Positions 59,109 to 64,000 of a DNA stretch of 64,000 nt are shown here, in pieces. The translations under genes were made by a program, and so were the position numbers. A model generated the notes under the pieces. It was not told the DNA's origin, did not search any database, and worked only from the letters and a program-made list of their open reading frames with translations. Origin of the DNA: Zelopaecilomyces penicillatus (Eukaryota > Ascomycota > Sordariomycetes > Hypocreales > Pseudodiploosporaceae); assembly GCA_005765155.1 (NCBI GenBank), contig VCCP01000007.1:1939501-2003500 (forward strand), given 5' to 3'. Position 1 is the stretch's first letter. Each line of letters starts with the position of its first letter.

Positions 59109-59681
59109 TCAGTCGCTGGACTGAACCTTGTGGTCTCCAGCAACAACCTCAGCATAGGAAGGAGGAACACCATCATGATGCTCTGTGTCACCCTGATCAG
59201 CCGACCCTGATGCCCTTGTAACTCCTTGTTCTTGGGGCTTGACTGGAGCCGGAGCTCGCTGCTGCTGTGGCTGCGGCTTTGCACCAGCTGCGGCAGCACC
59301 CTCGCGGTTCTGAGTCCCGTAGCTCATGCCGCCGTTGGAACCACCACCCTGGTGCTGGTTGCATCCTCCTCCTGGTGTTTGAACATATACGTATGTGACA
59401 CGACCGCCCTCTCTATCATTTGGTAGCGATTCGTACTCATAGGGTGGCTCTGGGAACTTGGCGATGATGTACCAGGCGTGGAGGAGGCCGGGCAGGTAGC
59501 CGAGAACGCAGAGGAGGATGTTGATGATGGAGTCGGCGCTGCAGATGCCTCTCTTGACCCAGACTATCGGCAATGTTAGCTACATGCTCGGAAATGAATA
59601 TTGGAGTGTTGTGGGTTGCTTACCTGGCAGAGGAGGGAAGAGGACGGCGAGAACGCCTAGAAAGATGTCGGCGGAACACAT
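59109..59681 (-). CDS. PMP3/UPF0057 family membrane protein with PPxY tail
   Basis: Exons 59681-59624 and 59563-59109 (60 bp intron, GTAAGC/GATAG, TAGCTAAC branch) give 170 residues. The first ~55 residues are a complete PMP3-like proteolipid: M-C-S-A-D-I-F then two membrane segments with F-P-P-L-P and the C-V-L-G-Y-L-P-G-L-L-H-A-W-Y second helix. Yeast Pmp3 stabilises plasma-membrane potential and affects salt tolerance. Canonical PMP3 is ~55 residues; here an extra ~115-residue Gly/Gln/Pro-rich tail follows, ending with P-P-S-Y-A-E-V, a PPxY motif of the type bound by Rsp5/Nedd4 WW domains. The tail is in the same exon as the second helix and is not a read-through. Confidence 0.9.
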
Positions 59682-61066
59682 TGTGATTGGAGCCCACAGC
59701 CTGGACGCTGATTCTAAGGTGCGCTCGGCACAGAAAGTGATTCGCGTGTTGTTTAATCAAGTAAATAATCGCCTCACTAGAGAGACGCTTTCCTGGCGAT
59801 GGTGTTGATTCGAGAATTCAACAGACAAATGACGGGGTCGTTGGATGGATGATGAAAGAGAAGCGAAGGCATCCAGGGTTTCAGGGCAGCCTCGTTGGCT
59901 GACCAGGTACTTGAGTGCGTCACAGGAGGTGGGGGATGGAAGCGACTTGGTACTTGGAAAAAGGCGCTACAGGGTGGGAAAAAGTGCGCCTGGCTTGCGT
60001 AATGACGGGCCAACTTCCAAGGTGGTGAGGCTGCTGATTGGCTGAGAGGGCGGCCTCTGAAACCCACGTGAGCTCATTGTGTACTAGCGGAGGCAGGGCG
60101 CTGCAGGCGATGCAGTCATAGGTACTTCCAGCAGGTATAGTCGCTGCACTAGCAGCGTTGTACTGCCTACAAGCTGCTGCTGCTGCTGCATGTCATTCTG
60201 GCGGTGGCGGTTCCGCTTCCAGCACTGGCAACGTAAGTGCGCGTAGGCAGCCATTTTCTGCAAAGGATGGTCCAGCAATGAAGCCATTCAGAAGTCACAC
60301 TCCCTAGTAGAATATCATGCCAAATTTGCTATCCAGGAGATCGCTAATTCAAGTTCCAGCTTCATTAATGGCTAATTACATGGTGAACAATACCAATTAG
60401 AAATATCCAGTCCAACACCTTAAAGAAACTACAGCGAAAGGAAATGATGCTTGTCATTGTCCTCGCCTATTCAGACTAATAGCAATGGTGATTAAGTATA
60501 CGGAGTGTTCGTAAAAATAATAAAGCATTCCTCAACTCTCGTTTTATTGAACACCTCGTGTATCTCCTTAAGGTACCTACCATACCTACCTTACTATGCT
60601 CACTTAACCTAGAGTAACCGCCGGCCCTGAAACATTTCGCCTTCTAGCCGTCAAAGTGGCCGTGTTCATACTGAGCTGAGTTTAAACGTGGTCGATTTAT
60701 TTACCATGTATAATATGACACAATTTATCTACGTGCCATATAATCCAAGTCTAATAAGCATTTCTGCGTTTTCAACTTCATCGCAACTCATCTTGTCAAA
60801 CCACAGCAAATCCAGGACTAAGCAGAGTGCTGTATGCCATCCTTAGTGTTTATTAAACATTTGAAAAGGCAGCATAAAGTATAGATTTACACGACTAGGT
60901 TCAAAAAACGAACAAGTTGAGATCAGAAGCACACAAGAAGTAGTCTAATTTATTAAACACATAAGTCACAGAGATTTTACCTGGAAGTGCTGCATTTCCT
61001 CAAACTTATACTGAACCTTATTTGTGCAGAATTTATTATAGATCTGTTCTACCAACATGCTAGTAC
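59682..61066. other. Intergenic
   Basis: Promoter of the PMP3-family gene on the left (with a CTG/CAG-rich run at 60170-60190), AT-rich 3' region of the next gene on the right. No gene recognised. Confidence 0.55.
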
Positions 61067-63631
61067 CTATACTGTTTTTTTTGTCGTTTCTAAGACATAA
61101 TTTCCCGCTGTAGGCGGAAGCATAATTGAAGGATGATTCAACCGCTCGAGTTGGCCTCTATATCTCATCCCTGTCGAATATTGGTCCAGAACGGCTTCGT
61201 CAACACCCGTCCGCCTCGCCCCCCACAGCCGCCTCAGTTCCGCTCGCCTCAGTTCCGACTCTGCATAGACCCCTCTGGGATTGAATCCACATTTGGACAA
61301 CACTACTCGCCATTCTTCCTCTATACCTAGCCTTATAGCGAGTTCATCTATGGTAACAAACTCACTCCTGCGAATCTCTTGTAGCTGATATATATTCCCT
61401 CCAGCTTCAATCAATGTTTCTACCACGAGGTATAACGAGGAAAGTCGATCGCCCCATGCAGAATTCTGAATTTTATAGACGAACCACTCACAAAGAAAAT
61501 ATGCTAAAAGACTGAAACGTCCTCTGGTGGCATGAGTATCTAACCCTGCTTCGATGGTAAGGATTGGTAGATCTTGTCTATTTGGATCTTCACCACCTGC
61601 TAGATACGCACCCAGGGACCTGAAGAAGTGAGAAAAGCCCCAACCAAAGGATATAGTATCCCACAAAAGGCATTCTGGGAATGCTCCATAGTCTCGAAAC
61701 AGGTTATGTAAATTGCACATCGTTTTTAGACTTGTTTCCGGCGAATCAATTGCTTTTAGTACACATGTGGTATATTTGCTATACCAATTTGCGAGGTAGA
61801 TGTCAAAAGAAGCCCTCATCAGATCCATGATATGGAATGCCTGTTTGATTTCGTTTAAATATTCGGTGCCCTCTGTTTCGCTCATGCGAGTCATGTCTAT
61901 CAAGAACATGAAATAACGAATGCCGTCTAGTAGTACCCTGCCGTGTCCGCTATCCACAAGGAGATAATTTACTATTTTCCAGGCCCCTTTACTGAACGCG
62001 TCCTAGTACTTTTAGTAGTGTGAGAAGCGATACTGTGGGAAATCTTACCTCCAATATGTTCGCTCCGTAGTCACTCACATCGTAAGGAGTATACTGACCC
62101 ATCCACATTAACCGCTTAACGGTATCGACATTGTCATCCCTCAACAACTGTGACCAGCATAACTCACTGCCATGTCTTATTATTCTCAGAGGCATAATAC
62201 GAGGGCAGATGTCATAATAACCATCAGCATGCGGCATAGAAGAATATGACAACTTGAATCCCCGCGAACATAGCCAAGCCCTTGGCATGAATGTAATTCT
62301 GAGTAGAAAATACACCTCGCTTCGCATCTGTTGTCGAGCCTTTACTCTAAACTTGCGCAAGTAAACGTGTAGAGATCCAACCCTAGTGCTGAATTCAATG
62401 TGCGATTTGTAGAATGTAACAGTAGATGACCGGATATTACAATCTACACCATCTCCGGCCGGTAATGGTGGGGCTTGTGACATTATTGGCATCTCAAAAC
62501 TTCGTGACACCTGATTGCTAAGGTCTCGATTAGGTAACTCTGTTACTGCACAATTGGAAGAAAATAAAGCAGCAAGCTCCTGGCTGTGCACCTCGTGGGA
62601 AATAGCTGATACTACCCCTTCGACAACCCCCTGTGAATTTTTAAAGCGCGGGCCATGCAGCTCTTGCTCCTGCAAACCCTTGAGCTCGGCTCGCACAGCT
62701 AGTCCAATGATGTTGGCGAGTTCTGGACCATCAATTGTCATGGCTATTGTTTGGCTAACAGATGTTGCAACTTGGCTAGAGTTGCCAAGTCTTTGCTGGC
62801 GCACCTGGCGTTCCAGTCGCTGGAGGGTTTTGGTTGTGTTCTTATTGCCTGTCCGAATACTGGCTTGAATGGCATCCAAGTTCTGTGTGTGGGATGAGAG
62901 AACATCGCTGGTGCTTTCATGTGCCGTTTGAAACTGTGACACTAGTGTGTTGTGCTGCTGTGTCGCCCGATCCGATGTCCCTTGTTGCTCTCTTCCAATG
63001 GATTGTAATTCGTTCTTTACCTCTTTCAAGGTCTGATGATGTGATATATCCACAACGCTGGCCGTCATGAAATTAGCACGTCCCAGGCTAACTATTTAAA
63101 CTTCACAAGTATTATGCTTACCGGCCGATCGTTGCGAGAGCCAAACTGGCCGAACTCTTGCGTTGCTCAAGTCGTTGTATAAGATCTTGAATAGTATCCT
63201 TTGAACGGATGAATTTAATCTTGTCATGCCATGGTACTTCTTGCGTTGTAGGCAAAAAGTCATTCAAGATCCTCATGTCACCATGATACGCGTTGGCAAT
63301 CTTTTTGATAGTGTCAAAGAGCACAGCATGATGTATCCCAAACTCCGGTGAAGTTTGAGCTTGATTTAGCACTTGCTTCAATCCGTTGATGTGCGTTGCG
63401 GTCTCTTCGAGCTCTAATATTAACCACAGTTAGTTGGGCTAGGCAAGAGCAAGCGCAAGTAGTGATCAACAACGATTAGTTCAAGATCTTACCATGTCGC
63501 AGTCTTTGGACATCTTTCTGGTGATTCTTTAGCGATTTGACAAAATTGGACGCTTTTTGCGAAATTTTGAGAGCCACATCGAGTAGCTGTAGAGAGGCAG
63601 CGACCCCGCCTAATACTTCTAGTCCTGACAT
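61067..63631 (-). CDS. Helo-like N-terminal domain protein with ankyrin-like C-terminus
   Basis: Exons 63631-63493, 63413-63122, 63057-62049 and 62002-61067 give 791 residues. The N-terminus (M-S-G-L-E-V-L-G-G-V-A-A-S-L-Q-L) is the amphipathic, Ala/Leu-rich start of the fungal Helo-like/STAND N-terminal domain, running to about residue 140 with coiled-coil segments. No NACHT or NB-ARC motifs follow. A basic Arg/Lys β-rich region (about 400-430) leads to an ankyrin-like pair: D-D-N-V-D-T-V-K-R-L, then K-G-A-W-K-I-V-N-Y-L-L. The remaining ~290 residues are helical without a named family. The third junction is ambiguous: acceptor at 63058 gives a 64 bp intron, whereas the nearer TTAG at 63088 gives only 34 bp. 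Role: possibly cell-death or incompatibility related by domain, not shown here. Confidence 0.75.
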
Positions 63632-64000
63632 CTCAAAAAGCGATGGTGGACGTTGAGCGAAGAGCCCATGGACCTCCACGGCACGGTTGGGAGGAGGAAT
63701 GGTACCAAGATAGATGGACTGCAAGGGCAAAAAAGGCAAATTCAAATGGTTTGGGTCGAAATTCGTTGACAACAAGGCCCTTCGGTGAGAGATATAGAGT
63801 GAGGCTGTGAACTTTTGCAGCATGCATGTATGCACCCAACAACCAATCAGCCCTTCGACCACGACCAACCACCCACCGAGAACCGCCTCGCGAACAGCCC
63901 GTGGTAGTGTTGAGACATAGAACAGCCTAATAAACCATGAAAAGCTCGCTACAAGCAGAAGTACAGATGTCTAGCGGTGTAAGCGCTCACAGAAGCTGGC
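63632..64000. other. Upstream of the Helo-like gene
   Basis: The open frame continues upstream of 63631 to 63868, but its residues do not fit the family start, so I treat it as 5' leader. No other feature is visible before the window ends. Confidence 0.5.

Overview
The window is nuclear DNA of a filamentous ascomycete, most likely a sordariomycete. Short (50-110 bp) GT-AG introns with CTAAC/CTGAC-type branch sites interrupt most genes. The recognisable proteins are fungal: an ENA-type Na+/K+ P-ATPase, Clp1, Arb1, an Arg82-type inositol-polyphosphate kinase, FAD synthase, a 25-residue metallothionein, PMP3, and a Helo-like/ankyrin protein. Some duplicated pieces carry transition-rich, AT-rich decay that resembles repeat-induced point mutation (RIP). 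Gene models were built by hand from splice signals and protein-family similarity; no database search was run.

Left (1-4.5 kb): a six-span membrane protein (+) and a secreted/type I membrane Cys-rich protein with a Ser/Thr stalk (-), convergent. Accessory block (4.5-23.8 kb): a three-unit segmental duplication. The ancestral unit looks like [Vps62-like gene +][Nudix gene -][zinc-finger gene +]. In unit 1 the Vps62 and Nudix copies are wrecked and the zinc-finger gene is open. In unit 2 the Vps62 and Nudix genes are open and the zinc-finger copy has two frameshifts. Unit 3 keeps only an open zinc-finger gene. A palindrome-rich repeat with an inverted arm (20.2-20.7 kb) lies between units 2 and 3.

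Chimeric locus (23.9-33.0 kb): a phosphorylase-fold gene is followed after 117 bp by a 1,843-residue gene. The latter joins an FHA-like region, C2H2 fingers, an internal NRPS fragment (end of an adenylation domain, carrier, condensation) and a fungal CG..DDF/membrane C-terminus. Downstream, its 3' end plus a cold-shock-domain gene on the other strand occur as two tandem, decayed copies; both cold-shock copies are frameshifted.

Right (33.4-64 kb): housekeeping genes with wide spacers. FAD synthase (-), metallothionein (-, coding exons of 11, 61 and 6 nt), ENA ATPase (-), a 6.6 kb gene-free stretch, Clp1 (-), inositol-polyphosphate kinase (-), Arb1 (+), PMP3 with a long PPxY tail (-) and the Helo-like/ankyrin protein (-). 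I found no tRNA, rRNA, CRISPR array or intact transposon.
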